Below, one piece after another: positions 17,801 to 26,328 of a stretch of DNA of 64,000 nucleotides; positions within the stretch are counted from its first letter, which is position 1; each line of letters starts with the position of its first letter. This stretch comes from Phycisphaeraceae bacterium (GTDB taxonomy: Bacteria > Planctomycetota > Phycisphaerae > Phycisphaerales > UBA1924), in assembly GCA_020639135.1 (NCBI GenBank), contig JACKHE010000003.1, positions 248,001-312,000 of the forward strand, in the 5' to 3' direction. The translations under genes and the position numbers were made by a program. The notes below the pieces were generated by a model. It was not told the origin of the DNA. It did not search any database and saw only the letters and a list, made by a program, of their open reading frames with translations.

Positions 17801-18929
17801 GACCACGTGGACGGCCAAGGGCTCGACCACGCCCGGCGGCAACGATTCGCAGCCCCTGGCGCTCCAGACGAACAGCGGCACCACCACCACCGGGTGGGAC
17901 GTGCTCCGTTCCGGCAACGGCACCGCCGAGGACCTGATGACCAGCGGCTTCCGCGTTGGCGGCCGCCCCATCGCCTCCGCCGCCGTCCTCCTGGACGACA
18001 ACGGCGACTACCTCCTGCACATGACCGCTCCCGAGTCGGTGTTCAACGGCACGAGCCGCCTGAACGCCGAGGGCTGGCCGGTCATCATCGTGGTCGAGCT
18101 GACCACCGGTGAGCGCTACATCTGCTCGAGCCTGACCAACGGCGCTGACAACCAGGGCCCGATCCTCTTCGGCGCCTCGCAGCGTGATCAGACCAACGCC
18201 GGGGCCGCGCTCAGCGACCTCCCCTTCGATATCGACCTCAGCACCGACGTCGCCACCGGCTGGGCCTTCCCCGGCTGGAACCTCGTCGGCGATGACCGCA
18301 ACTCCGGCTACGCCAACCGCAGCAGCGACATCCCCGATGTCCTGCCCCGCGGCGTGACGAGCGGCAACGTCGTCCTCGGCACCGATGTCGATCTCGACGG
18401 CGTCTGGGCCCTCCACCAGTTCCCCTTCTTCTACGACGACAACAGCGACGGCGTCTGGACCAGCGACGATGACTTCTCCGATCCGTTCGACGGCATCGTC
18501 ATCGACGTCAACTGCATGGACTACATCGCCTTCACCATGACCAGCGACGGCGTCCAGGTCGCCAGCCCCAACGCCCGTGGCGGCATCACCGCCTTCACCG
18601 GCGGCTACGGCCTCGGCTTCTTCAACGGCGAGGGCACGGACCTGGGCATGTTCATGTTCGGCCCCTCCGTCGGCTCCGGCGCCATCTTCAACAGCGCCGA
18701 TGTCGAAGACCTCAACAACAACGCCACCCTCGGGTGGATCCTCAACACCGCCGCCAACTCGACGACCTCGGCGGCCTTCCTCGGCGCCAACATGGCCGAC
18801 TTCAACATCGAGTTCAACCGCACCAGCGCCTCCATGGTTGACATCAGCACCGCCGCCACCGGCGGGGCCGGCGACCAGGAGAGCGTCACCGCGGGCCAGG
18901 CCTACGTGACCCACTACCCCGAGCAGTAA
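14886..18929 (+). CDS. Large exported protein with SwmB/Ig-like segments, possible surface-layer protein
   Basis: The ATG at 14886 (a second ATG follows directly) has AAAGGA 7 bases upstream. The product is 1347 residues with a signal peptide ending near TALGA (residue ~24). It is strongly acidic, rich in Asp, Thr, Gly and Ala, with very few cysteines. Repeated calcium-like phrases occur: DMNSDGDLD (~455), DQDADGFAD (~767), DVDLDGVW (~1167) and DDNSDGVW (~1184). Residues ~760-860 resemble Ig-like/SwmB repeats, with FTKDV then LTVTYNGAA and DASGNAV. The last ~470 residues are a separate region without a recognised fold. No membrane anchor or dockerin is seen. A structured leader, consistent use of C-ending codons and a strong terminator suggest high expression. 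A surface-layer or matrix protein is a guess. Confidence 0.82.
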   Translation: MMWKTATTTTLASFAGLALTQTALGAAGDVTPVQPITGNIEAVSPGETGDTALILIAPTAIGANVVGGYGITGTFQIQLLDNTGANIGAPISIPNADTTELVDAGAAGDVESGDVVQIDVGPTLQLFGGAAWGFDIIVNDGDASVDSLAIDPDGFPGQGDDTDTVDMTYQISRVRPTISQVLINDSMGDDVLDELFIVGNFPTLGPGDDVASSFVFPMNAGVANPNNTSNGALSVADFEVDDAGDGIFANFTADDFGSADALADDQTYIKINIGDPTMTGLDIGDVVRIASGGDVWDGTGGFLDGEVAITRKEALSIDSAEWLAEVGAGGTVAGAIQVTMNLACSAAGDATFWDGLVRSDAAMTDLSVTAAAIDGADNTKINLTVMSGGTDSVGADGLEGDGTGMDDGSSFSISVDAMTGTPPDDIFATALTGTFDVDITDGIAPSQSGALVGLDMNSDGDLDAFYMTFDEVMVVTGGDSNGFTLTKLGAAVHPYSLFLTNLATGEFDPTAMANETTIDIAGDATDEFQDSITGFSRMSEDTDNRLTTNNIVVVAFDPAMASFQDAMSEDATPGTWDVDWATAAFDAMMCGLTDANGNAPSGDLAATNISEEEAAPLLSQVNFNTGDNETGGTQRISEQDGVAGDDPDNNVGRFIFNEELDVVNTSANIDETRFRFGAQATDLFSGGDFDTIEGGGNNIVVMTDGSGAGFGVGDSATILDENGVEDANGNVFGSTTAGVTVQDSTAPFIPLQLDVNGATILSAFLVDQDADGFADIIRMFFTKDVASTVDDADFSVAGVDQADISVSVSSNIISITLPSGAIPATSTLTVTYNGAAATEPIADASGNAVAAVNANFSVEAIPAPNADGEFTAVMNIAGTITGPDGNAAPAGTKVYGFIAVPVVKSASATTKNGIFYTVSDSSSMNAWTNWYLGLTSTIYLYDVQGDMYFENEKFDDGQDSLQYVTARFSTNGTTWTAKGSTTPGGNDSQPLALQTNSGTTTTGWDVLRSGNGTAEDLMTSGFRVGGRPIASAAVLLDDNGDYLLHMTAPESVFNGTSRLNAEGWPVIIVVELTTGERYICSSLTNGADNQGPILFGASQRDQTNAGAALSDLPFDIDLSTDVATGWAFPGWNLVGDDRNSGYANRSSDIPDVLPRGVTSGNVVLGTDVDLDGVWALHQFPFFYDDNSDGVWTSDDDFSDPFDGIVIDVNCMDYIAFTMTSDGVQVASPNARGGITAFTGGYGLGFFNGEGTDLGMFMFGPSVGSGAIFNSADVEDLNNNATLGWILNTAANSTTSAAFLGANMADFNIEFNRTSASMVDISTAATGGAGDQESVTAGQAYVTHYPEQ

Positions 18930-18982
18930 TCCGCTCGGCCACCACTACCTCGACTACCGCTTTCTCTGTTCGAAGCTGAATG

Positions 18983-19018
18983 CACGGGGGTCCGCGAGAG
19001 CGGGCCCCCGTGTTTCTT
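18983..19018 (+). terminator. Rho-independent terminator after the 1347-aa protein gene
   Basis: A 13 bp stem (cacgggggtccgc against gcgggcccccgtg, one T-G pair) with a GAGA tetraloop spans 18983-19012 and is followed by TTTCTT. It lies 54 bases after the stop codon. Confidence 0.9.
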
Positions 19019-19157
19019 GACAACCCGGGGCGAACCCAGGCCCGTTTGCCGCGTCTGACCGGGCAGTTCTTGGCGCGGGCGCCAGGCCCGGGGTACGATC
19101 CCCGCGCCAGCCGGTGGCGCCAACCCTGACCAGATCCCGTTTTGCGAGGATCCACGC

Positions 19158-19937
19158 GTGCGCACGGAGCCGGATTCGACAATCACCAGACGCCCTCGAA
19201 TCGCACTCGCCAGCGGGCGCGGCGTCCCCGCGCTGTGGGCGACATTGGTCGCGATGCTCTTCGCGTCGGACACGCTTGCGCAGTTCGCCGGGCCGCTGGT
19301 GACCAACACCCGCATCCGCTACGTCGGCTCGCTGCTGACCGATGACGGCGAATCCCCGCCGACCGAGGGCGACCAGATCGCGGTCTTCTTCGAAGACCAG
19401 ATCATCGGGCGCTACACCTTCACGCAGGGCCAGGAGGACCCGATCGCCTTCGCGTTCTTCGTCAGCGGCGACGACCCCTTCACCGACGACATCGAGGGGC
19501 CGAAGTTCGGCGACCCGGTCACGTTCCAGTTCTACGACTCGAGCACGAACTTCACCCGCACCGATATCGCGCCCGTCAACAGCGGGAACGAGGTGATCAA
19601 CGTCGTCTTCCGGGGCCAGCTCGGCATCGACATCCCCATCATCGATCTCCCCGACGAGCTGCTCTTCCCGACGGCCGATCCGCCGTTCGATCTGCGACTG
19701 GGCGCTGATCCCGGCTCCGCGGGAGGCGGCGGCGACGGCCCGGCGCCGACCGGCAACCCGGACGTGGACAACAACGGCGCCATCAACCGCGAGGACGCCG
19801 CCCTGGTCATCCGCATCGTCACCGGCTCCGGTCGCGGCATCGACGACGCGACGCGCAGCAGGGCCGACGTCAACGGCGACGGGCGCGTCACTTCCGCCGA
19901 CGCCATCGAGGTGCTCCGCCGGAGCCGCGGGGGATGA
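19158..19937 (+). CDS. Exported dockerin-type protein heading the T2SS operon
   Basis: A 259-residue protein from a GTG at 19158 with CGAGGA 7 bases before. A long positively charged N-terminus leads into a hydrophobic segment (ALWATLVAMLFASDTLAQ), a late signal peptide. The middle (~45-180) has no family I recognise. Residues ~198-257 are a type I dockerin-like module with two loops, DVDNNGAINREDA and DVNGDGRVTSADA. Its stop overlaps the start of the pseudopilin gene by ATGA (19934-19937), so the two are translationally coupled. It could be a substrate, an accessory factor or a pseudopilus-associated part of the secretion system; context suggests a link but the sequence does not say which. 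Confidence 0.83.
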   Translation: MRTEPDSTITRRPRIALASGRGVPALWATLVAMLFASDTLAQFAGPLVTNTRIRYVGSLLTDDGESPPTEGDQIAVFFEDQIIGRYTFTQGQEDPIAFAFFVSGDDPFTDDIEGPKFGDPVTFQFYDSSTNFTRTDIAPVNSGNEVINVVFRGQLGIDIPIIDLPDELLFPTADPPFDLRLGADPGSAGGGGDGPAPTGNPDVDNNGAINREDAALVIRIVTGSGRGIDDATRSRADVNGDGRVTSADAIEVLRRSRGG

Positions 19938-20512
19938 ACCCCGGCGTCCGTGCATCGCGCGCCTTCACGATCATCGAGATGATCATCGTGCTGACGGTGC
20001 TGGGGCTCGTCGTGGGGATCACCGCGCCCAGGCTCATCGGCTCCGGCGCCGATGCGCGGGCGCGCGGCGCCGTTCGGGGCGTAGTTGACACGCTCACCGC
20101 CGAACGCGCCGAGACGATCCGCTCCATGCGGCCCGCGAGGCTGTATCTCGTCAGCGGTCGCGATCGCGGCGCCGATGCGCCGACGCTCCGCCTCTTCGGA
20201 GTCAGGCCGGATTCGCAGGCGACCGGAGAACAGCTGATGGCGATGCTGACGCAGCGGGGCGCCATCGGCGAGCCGTTCTTCGAGCTGGGCGAGTGGGAGG
20301 GCGTCGAGATCGCCGCCGGGGATCCCGGGGATGCGAAACCGGGCGCCTGGCGGGGGCGCGCCGTGCTGATCGATCCGCAGGGCAGAACCAGCGTTTCGGA
20401 GGGCGGCGGGGCGATCGCCTTGGTCGCCGCGCGCGGCGGCGGTAGGATCTGGCGGATCGGTTTCGACCCGATCTCCGGCGTTCCGAGCCTCGTGCAGGAA
20501 CAGCCGGGATAG
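19934..20512 (+). CDS. GspH-type minor pseudopilin
   Basis: This 192-residue protein starts at an ATG overlapping the previous stop. The N-terminus RASRA|FTIIEMIIVLTVLGLVVG is a prepilin helix with Glu at +5 and Ala rather than Gly at -1. The remaining domain (a long C-terminal beta-rich part with LLxLxG-like features) fits the GspH/FimT group. The order H-G-E-F follows. GspH sits near the tip of the pseudopilus in the type II secretion system. Confidence 0.8.
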   Translation: MNPGVRASRAFTIIEMIIVLTVLGLVVGITAPRLIGSGADARARGAVRGVVDTLTAERAETIRSMRPARLYLVSGRDRGADAPTLRLFGVRPDSQATGEQLMAMLTQRGAIGEPFFELGEWEGVEIAAGDPGDAKPGAWRGRAVLIDPQGRTSVSEGGGAIALVAARGGGRIWRIGFDPISGVPSLVQEQPG

Positions 20513-20552
20513 CGGCCTTTGACGAACGACGGAGTCGTTCAGGAGCAGCGGA

Positions 20553-20999
20553 ATGGATTCAGACACACACCGTCGGGCGCTCCGCGCCGGGTTCACGCTC
20601 TTCGAGATGATCATCGTCATCGCGATCCTCGGATTGCTGGTGGCGCTGGTCGCCCCCCGCCTGACGGGCAACCTCGAGAAGAGCAAGGTCACGACGACGA
20701 AGACACAGATCGCGAACCTCTCGGCCTCGATCGAGCAGTTCTACCTCGAGGTCGGTCGCTACCCCACCAGCGACGAGGGGCTCGCCGCGCTGATCGCCAG
20801 GCCGCAGTCCGTCCCCGAGGAGAAGTGGAACGGCCCCTACACGGAGAAGGACGTGCTCCCGCGCGACGGGTGGGACCGCCCCTTCGAGTATGACCCGCCC
20901 AGCGACTCGAACAACAACCGGTACGTGATCCGCTCGCTCGGCGCCGACGGGCTGCCCGGGGGCGAGAAGACCAACGCCGATCTGACGAACCGCACGTGA
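20553..20999 (+). CDS. gspG: Major pseudopilin GspG
   Basis: The 148-residue protein has a prepilin leader ending RAG, then FTLFEMIIVIAILGLLVALVAP with Glu at +5. The body is typical of GspG: a KTQIANL helix, IEQFYLEVGRYPTSDEGLAALI, GPYTEKDVLPRDGWDRPF and a final RSLGADGLPGG block with the calcium-site region. These place it confidently as the major pseudopilin of a type II secretion system. It lies 40 bp downstream of the GspH gene and overlaps the gspE start by GTGA. Confidence 0.95.
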   Translation: MDSDTHRRALRAGFTLFEMIIVIAILGLLVALVAPRLTGNLEKSKVTTTKTQIANLSASIEQFYLEVGRYPTSDEGLAALIARPQSVPEEKWNGPYTEKDVLPRDGWDRPFEYDPPSDSNNNRYVIRSLGADGLPGGEKTNADLTNRT

Positions 21000-22693
21000 G
21001 CGCGATCCCCGCCCAACCCAACTCGCCGGCGATCGAGCGATCGTGCGCGAGCTTCGACGCCGGCGCGTTCGGCCGATCGCTTGTCGATCAGGGCGTCCTG
21101 CGCGATGTCGATTGGAAGACCGCCAGCGCCGTCGCCAGCCAGAGCGGGCAGACGCCGCTGCGCGCGCTGCTGGACCTGGGCCTCATGAGCGAGGACGACC
21201 TGGCGCGCGCCGTCGCCCGGTCGATGGGCGCCGCGGTGTGGGAGATCAAGGACGAGCGCGGCGTCGTCAGCGACGCGATCCCCCGCGCGTTCCAGCAGAG
21301 CAGCGGCGTGCTGGCGATCGAGCCCCCGACGGATGACGCGCCCCCGACGCTTGTGATCGCCGATCCCTCCGACCGCTTCACTGTCCGAGGCGCCTTGTCG
21401 CGGATGCGCGCCGGCTCTCCCGGCGGGGTCGAGCTTCGCATCGGCACGCACCGCGACGTGCAGGCATTCCTCGCCGCCGACGCGGGAGGCGATGAATCAC
21501 CGGAACAGCGCGAGGGCGGCGAGCTCATGGACGTCGCCGGCGAGCTCAGCCACCTCCGCGACATGGCGAGCGAGGCGCCGGTGATCCGGCTCTTCAACCA
21601 GACGATCGAGCGCGCGATGGATCTCGGAGCCTCGGACGTCCACTTCGAGCGGTTCGATCACCGCACGTCGCTCCGCGTGCGCGTTGACGGCATGCTCATC
21701 GAGCAGCCCCCGCCTCCGTCGGCGTCGTTCGACGCGCTGCTGTGCCGGATCAAGATCATGGCGGGGCTCGACATCGCCGAGCGCCGGCTCGCGCAGGACG
21801 GCCGCATCCGCATGCGCCTGCGCGGGCGCAGCGTGGACCTGCGCGTCAGCCTGGTCCCGACAATGTACGGCCAGGACGCGGCGATCCGCATCCAGGACCG
21901 GCAGCGCCTCGGCGACATCGCGCTGTCCGACCTGGGCTACGAGCCCTCGCAGATCGACTGGCTCAAGCGCACGGCGGCGCGCAGCCACGGCATCCTGCTC
22001 ATCACCGGGCCCACCGGCTCGGGCAAGACCACCACGCTCTACGCGCTGCTGCGCACGCTCGTCGGGGGCGAGCGCAAGATCGTCACCGTCGAGGACCCCG
22101 TCGAGTACGCGATGGAGGGCGTCAACCAGATCCAGGTCAACCCCGCGATCGGGCTCATGTTCGGCAGCACCCTCCGCCACATCCTCCGACACGACCCCGA
22201 CACGATCCTCATCGGCGAGATCCGCGACAGCGAGACGGCGCAGATGGCGTTCCAGTCCGCGCTCACCGGGCACATGGTCCTCTCGACCCTACACACCAAC
22301 AGCGCGCCGGGCGCCTACGTCCGCCTCATCGACATGGGCGTCGAGCCCTACCTCGTCAACGCGGCCGTCGAGGGCGTCACCGCCCAGCGCCTGCTCCGCA
22401 AGCGATGCGCCGTCTGCGGGAACGACCCCGACAAGCGCGGCCGCTGCGAGCCTTGCCGGGGGCTGGGCTACCGCGGGCGCGTCGCGGTGATGGAGCACGC
22501 CAGCCCGACCGCGCAGGTCAAGCGCGTCATCGCGCGCGACGACGCCGACGAACGCATGGTCCGCGAGGCGCTCGAGCGCTCCGGCTTCGAGCCGATGCGC
22601 GCCGTCGCGCAGCGGCTCGTCGGCGCCGGGATCACCGACGAGGCGGAGGTCGTCCGCGTGCTGGGCCTGAGCGATCCGGAATCCCCGGCATGA
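20996..22693 (+). CDS. gspE: Type II secretion ATPase GspE
   Basis: A 565-residue cytoplasmic ATPase from a GTG (20996) overlapping the gspG stop. It has an N-terminal MshEN/N1E-like region (~20-150), then SDVHFERF, Walker A GPTGSGKT (338-345, Lys344), Asp box VTVEDPVEY, Walker B DPDTILIGEIRD and His box GHMVLSTLHT. A zinc-binding tetracysteine domain (CAVC...CEPC, ~463-486) is typical of GspE/PilB extension ATPases. It powers pseudopilus assembly through GspF, encoded next. Confidence 0.96.
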   Translation: MSAIPAQPNSPAIERSCASFDAGAFGRSLVDQGVLRDVDWKTASAVASQSGQTPLRALLDLGLMSEDDLARAVARSMGAAVWEIKDERGVVSDAIPRAFQQSSGVLAIEPPTDDAPPTLVIADPSDRFTVRGALSRMRAGSPGGVELRIGTHRDVQAFLAADAGGDESPEQREGGELMDVAGELSHLRDMASEAPVIRLFNQTIERAMDLGASDVHFERFDHRTSLRVRVDGMLIEQPPPPSASFDALLCRIKIMAGLDIAERRLAQDGRIRMRLRGRSVDLRVSLVPTMYGQDAAIRIQDRQRLGDIALSDLGYEPSQIDWLKRTAARSHGILLITGPTGSGKTTTLYALLRTLVGGERKIVTVEDPVEYAMEGVNQIQVNPAIGLMFGSTLRHILRHDPDTILIGEIRDSETAQMAFQSALTGHMVLSTLHTNSAPGAYVRLIDMGVEPYLVNAAVEGVTAQRLLRKRCAVCGNDPDKRGRCEPCRGLGYRGRVAVMEHASPTAQVKRVIARDDADERMVREALERSGFEPMRAVAQRLVGAGITDEAEVVRVLGLSDPESPA

Positions 22694-23910
22694 GCGCCTA
22701 CGCCTACAAGGCGATCCCCGCCGGCGGCGCCGCCGCCGCGCCCGTCACCGGGACACTCGACGCCACGAACGAGTCCGCCGCCCGCGACCGACTCCGCGAG
22801 CAGGGGCTGATCGCGCTGGAGGTGCGCCCCGAATCGGCGGCAGACGCGCTGCGGGCGATGCTGCGAGCGCGCGAATCGATCTCGCGCAAGGAATCCGCGT
22901 GGTTCTTCCGCACGCTCCACCGAATGCTCGCCTGCAAGGCGCCGATCGAGACGGCACTGACCACCATGGAGGAACTCGCGACCACCGACCGCCTGCGCGC
23001 CGCGTGCGGGCAGATCCGCGAGTCCATGCGCCGCGGCGAGCCGCTGCACGAGGCGGCGGCGCAGGTCCCGGGGCTCGCCAATCCCTCGATCCTCGCGCTG
23101 CTGCTCGTCGGCCACGACTCCGGGCGACTCGAGCGCGTCTGCGGGCTCATCGACCACTCCATCGCCACTCGCCAGCGTCTCCGCCGCGCGGTGACGGGGC
23201 AGCTGACCTATCCCGCGATCCTCTTCGCCGCCGCGGTCGCCGCCGTCTGGTTCCTCTCGTGGTTCGTCATCCCGAGGTTCGCGTCCACCCTCGAAGGGGT
23301 GGGGGCGACGCTCCCCTGGAGCACGCGGTTCACGCTGACCGCCTCGCACGCGCTGATCTGGATCGCCCCGGCGCTGCTCCTGGCTGTGGCGCTGCTGATC
23401 TGGTCCAAAGGGGCGTGGATCCCGGCCTCCGCGCGGGCGTGGTGGGGGGCGCAGTCGCTGCGGCTGCCCATCGTGAAGACCCTCGTCTGGAACGCCCAGT
23501 CGGCCGTCGCCTGCGAGACGATCGGCACGATGCTCGACGGCGGCGGCGACGTGCTCGCCGCGCTGGAGCTGGCCGAGGGTGCGATGTCCAGCGGGGAGCT
23601 GCGGTTGCGGCTGTCCAGCGCCCGGCAGCTGGTCCGTGAGGGCCGGGACCTGGGCGAAGCGCTGCACGAATGCAGGGCCCTGCCCCCGGAGGCCGACGCG
23701 ATCGTCCGGATCGGGCTCCGCAGCGGCGACCTCCCCGAGGCGCTCCAGACCGCCACGGCGCGGTGCCTGGAGGAGCAGGAGGCCCTGGCCGAGCGGCTGA
23801 CGACCCTGATCGAACCGGCGATGATCCTGTGCATGGCCGGGGTGATCGGATGGATAATCTATAGCCTGATTTCCGGGATGTTGACGATCAATGACATGGG
23901 CGCCCTCTGA
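22690..23910 (+). CDS. gspF: Type II secretion platform protein GspF
   Basis: The product has 406 residues, with the ATG at 22690 overlapping the gspE stop (ATGA). It has two T2SS-F domains (about 70-195 and 270-395), with hydrophobic segments near 175-200, 220-245 and 380-400. Conserved phrases include FFRTLHRMLACKAPIETAL, LLLVGHDSGRLERV and TLIEPAMILCMAGVIGWI. It is shorter on charge in the second domain than the pilus PilC at 11110 but has the same architecture. The operon position next to gspE assigns it to secretion. Confidence 0.94.
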   Translation: MSAYAYKAIPAGGAAAAPVTGTLDATNESAARDRLREQGLIALEVRPESAADALRAMLRARESISRKESAWFFRTLHRMLACKAPIETALTTMEELATTDRLRAACGQIRESMRRGEPLHEAAAQVPGLANPSILALLLVGHDSGRLERVCGLIDHSIATRQRLRRAVTGQLTYPAILFAAAVAAVWFLSWFVIPRFASTLEGVGATLPWSTRFTLTASHALIWIAPALLLAVALLIWSKGAWIPASARAWWGAQSLRLPIVKTLVWNAQSAVACETIGTMLDGGGDVLAALELAEGAMSSGELRLRLSSARQLVREGRDLGEALHECRALPPEADAIVRIGLRSGDLPEALQTATARCLEEQEALAERLTTLIEPAMILCMAGVIGWIIYSLISGMLTINDMGAL

Positions 23911-24015
23911 TCCGGGCGCCTGTGGCGTGCGCGCGGAGCGCGAAACAATCTTCCGATCTGACGCCGGTATCGGAGCCCGACCGGACCGGCCATACGGAGC
24001 GGCCAGGAGATCCAG

Positions 24016-26328
24016 ATGACCACGACACCGAGGCGCGACACCCGGACGACAGCGCTCGCCACGCTCACGCTGGCGGCCGTCCTGACCGCGGGAACGACCG
24101 GCTGCCAGACGGACGAGCCCGCCACGCGCCGCGCGACGCTCGACGCCCCGGCTTTCCACCCCGTCACCCGGCCCATGAGCGAACCACTGGCCCGCGCGGG
24201 GGGGCCGGTGGATGTCGCCTCGACGGCCTCGCTGATCGACCGGCAGCGCCTGAGCGCCAGCCGCCGCGGCCCCGAGCGTGCGGCGCTGGAGTCGATCGAG
24301 GAGAACGCCGTCGGCGCGGTGCGCGTGCAGTACGCCGCCCGGGGCGCCGCGGCGGACGACGCGCTGCGCGTGCTGATCAACGAGACGCTTGGCCGCTCGT
24401 ACATGATCGACCCCGAGGTCGCCAAGGACACGGTGACGCTCGACATCGACGCGATGATGACGGACCAGGATGTCTTCGACCTGCTCGATGCGCTGGCGGT
24501 GATGTACGGCTGGACGATCCAGTCCAGCGGCGACGTGGTGGTCGTGGCCAAGAACGCGCTGGAGATGATCCGCTCCAGCGCCGCGCCGATCCTGACCGAG
24601 CGCACGCTCAGCACGACTGAGGCGCCGGGGATCCGCGTCTTCAAGCTGGAGTACATCGGGGCCAAGGCCGCCGCCGACGCGTGCAAGGACCTGCTGACCA
24701 AGGGCGGCAAGGGCGTGGCGGTGGGGAACCTGCTGGTGCTCGCCGACCGGATCCAGAAGCTGAACCACATGGGCGAGCTGCTCCGGGCGCTCGACACGCC
24801 GGCGTTCGAGGGCGTGGAGGTCTGGACCTACCAGCTCGCCAACCATCGCCCGGAGGACGCGTCCAAGACGCTCGACGCGATCGCGCGCGCCTCCGGGATG
24901 AACACCGCCGACGGCGACCCGATCGTCGCGTTCGTCCCGATCACCGGGACGCGCCGGCTCATGACCATCAGCCGCGATCCGGTCGTGCTCCAGCAGGCGC
25001 GCCGGTGGGTGGACCAGGTGGACCGCGCGCCGGACGCCTCGCACCGCCAGACGTACCTCTACCGCGTGCAGCACTTCGACGCGGCGGCGCTGGACAAGCT
25101 CATCCGGGGATACCTCGGGCCGCGGTACATCCAGCCCAACGAGCAGCTCGACCCGGAGTCGAACCAGGTCCGCGTCGTCCTCTCGGAGGACGAGGACCTG
25201 CTGCTGCTCGACGCGACAGCGCAGGACTACGCCGACCTGCTCGCGCTGCTCTCTCGCGTGGACGTCCCGCGCCAGCAGGTGCAGCTCCAGTGCATCATCG
25301 CCGAGGTGACCCTGGGCGGCGCGCTCCAGTGGGGCGTGGATTACTTCCTGAGCAACAACTCGGGCTCGGGGATCCTCGATCTGACCGGCTCGCTGTCGTC
25401 GCTGGGGCCGCTCAACGCCGCCGGCGCGGTCTCCTTCACCGCAACCGACGGCTTCGCCGTGCTGCAGGCGCTCGAGAGCGAGAGCGAGGTCGTCGTGCTC
25501 TCGACCCCGACGGTGACGATCCGCGACAAGGACGAGGCGGAGTTCCAGGTCGGCGCCGAGGTGCCCATCCTCACCGCCAGTCTCGATTCCTCCTCCCAGA
25601 GCGGCGGCAGCACCGACATCCGCAACGAGGTCGAATACCGCGACACCGGCATCATCCTCAAGGTCCAGCCGTCCATCACCGAGTCCGGCGAGGTCACGCA
25701 GATGATCGACCTGGAGATCAAGGACGCCGCGGCCAACTCCTCCAGCGGCATCGACTCCCCCGAGTTCACCAAGCGCCAGATCAAGACCACGGTGACGGCG
25801 CCGCACGGAAGCACCGTCCTGCTCGCGGGCATCGTGTCGAAGAACATCTCCGACAGCGTGAACAAGATCCCGCTGCTCGGCGAGATCCCGGTGGTCGGGC
25901 TGGCGTTCCAGAACATCTCCAAGACGACCGACCGGACCGAGCTCGTGCTCCTGATCACGCCGACGATCATCAACGATCCCGGCGAGGTCGAGCAGCGCGC
26001 CAGCGCCTACCTCGCGGGTCTCGAGAACGTCCGCCGGGCGATCGACGGCTTCGAAGCCGACCTCCCGGTCGCGGTCGCTCGCGCAGCGGACCCGGGCCGG
26101 GCGCGGCGCATCAACATCGTCGAACCCACCCCCGACGAGGGGCCGATGGACCGGGGCGAGCCGGGACGCGACGAAGACACCCTGCTGGGCCTGGCGGATG
26201 TCTTCGCCGCGAGGCTGGACCTTGGCGCCCCGGACGCCCGCGCCGACAGCCGGCAGGAGCGCGAAGTTGCGCGGTTCATCGGCGAGCTGCTCGCCGCAGC
26301 GGACACGCGCCAACGCGGCGAGCGATGA
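24016..26328 (+). CDS. gspD: Type II secretion secretin GspD, predicted lipoprotein
   Basis: A 770-residue outer-membrane channel subunit. The signal sequence ends in TTGC with Cys30 as probable lipidation site, which differs from most GspD proteins. N0/N1-type domains occupy ~110-330. The secretin domain at ~400-660 carries VPILTASLDSS, VEYRDTGIILKVQP, GSTVLLAGIVSKN and the conserved IPLLGEIPVVGLAF...LVLLITPTII ending. A ~100-residue C-terminal tail (rich in Arg/Asp/Glu) follows; its role is unknown. The 105 bp gap before the gene holds no other feature. It overlaps the next gene by ATGA. Confidence 0.95.
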   Translation: MTTTPRRDTRTTALATLTLAAVLTAGTTGCQTDEPATRRATLDAPAFHPVTRPMSEPLARAGGPVDVASTASLIDRQRLSASRRGPERAALESIEENAVGAVRVQYAARGAAADDALRVLINETLGRSYMIDPEVAKDTVTLDIDAMMTDQDVFDLLDALAVMYGWTIQSSGDVVVVAKNALEMIRSSAAPILTERTLSTTEAPGIRVFKLEYIGAKAAADACKDLLTKGGKGVAVGNLLVLADRIQKLNHMGELLRALDTPAFEGVEVWTYQLANHRPEDASKTLDAIARASGMNTADGDPIVAFVPITGTRRLMTISRDPVVLQQARRWVDQVDRAPDASHRQTYLYRVQHFDAAALDKLIRGYLGPRYIQPNEQLDPESNQVRVVLSEDEDLLLLDATAQDYADLLALLSRVDVPRQQVQLQCIIAEVTLGGALQWGVDYFLSNNSGSGILDLTGSLSSLGPLNAAGAVSFTATDGFAVLQALESESEVVVLSTPTVTIRDKDEAEFQVGAEVPILTASLDSSSQSGGSTDIRNEVEYRDTGIILKVQPSITESGEVTQMIDLEIKDAAANSSSGIDSPEFTKRQIKTTVTAPHGSTVLLAGIVSKNISDSVNKIPLLGEIPVVGLAFQNISKTTDRTELVLLITPTIINDPGEVEQRASAYLAGLENVRRAIDGFEADLPVAVARAADPGRARRINIVEPTPDEGPMDRGEPGRDEDTLLGLADVFAARLDLGAPDARADSRQEREVARFIGELLAAADTRQRGER

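Noticed and set aside
14862..18914. A 1350-codon minus-strand frame opposite the large exported protein
   Set aside because: Composition is repetitive GVGxGD with no motifs; the plus strand has signal peptide, ribosome site and terminator.
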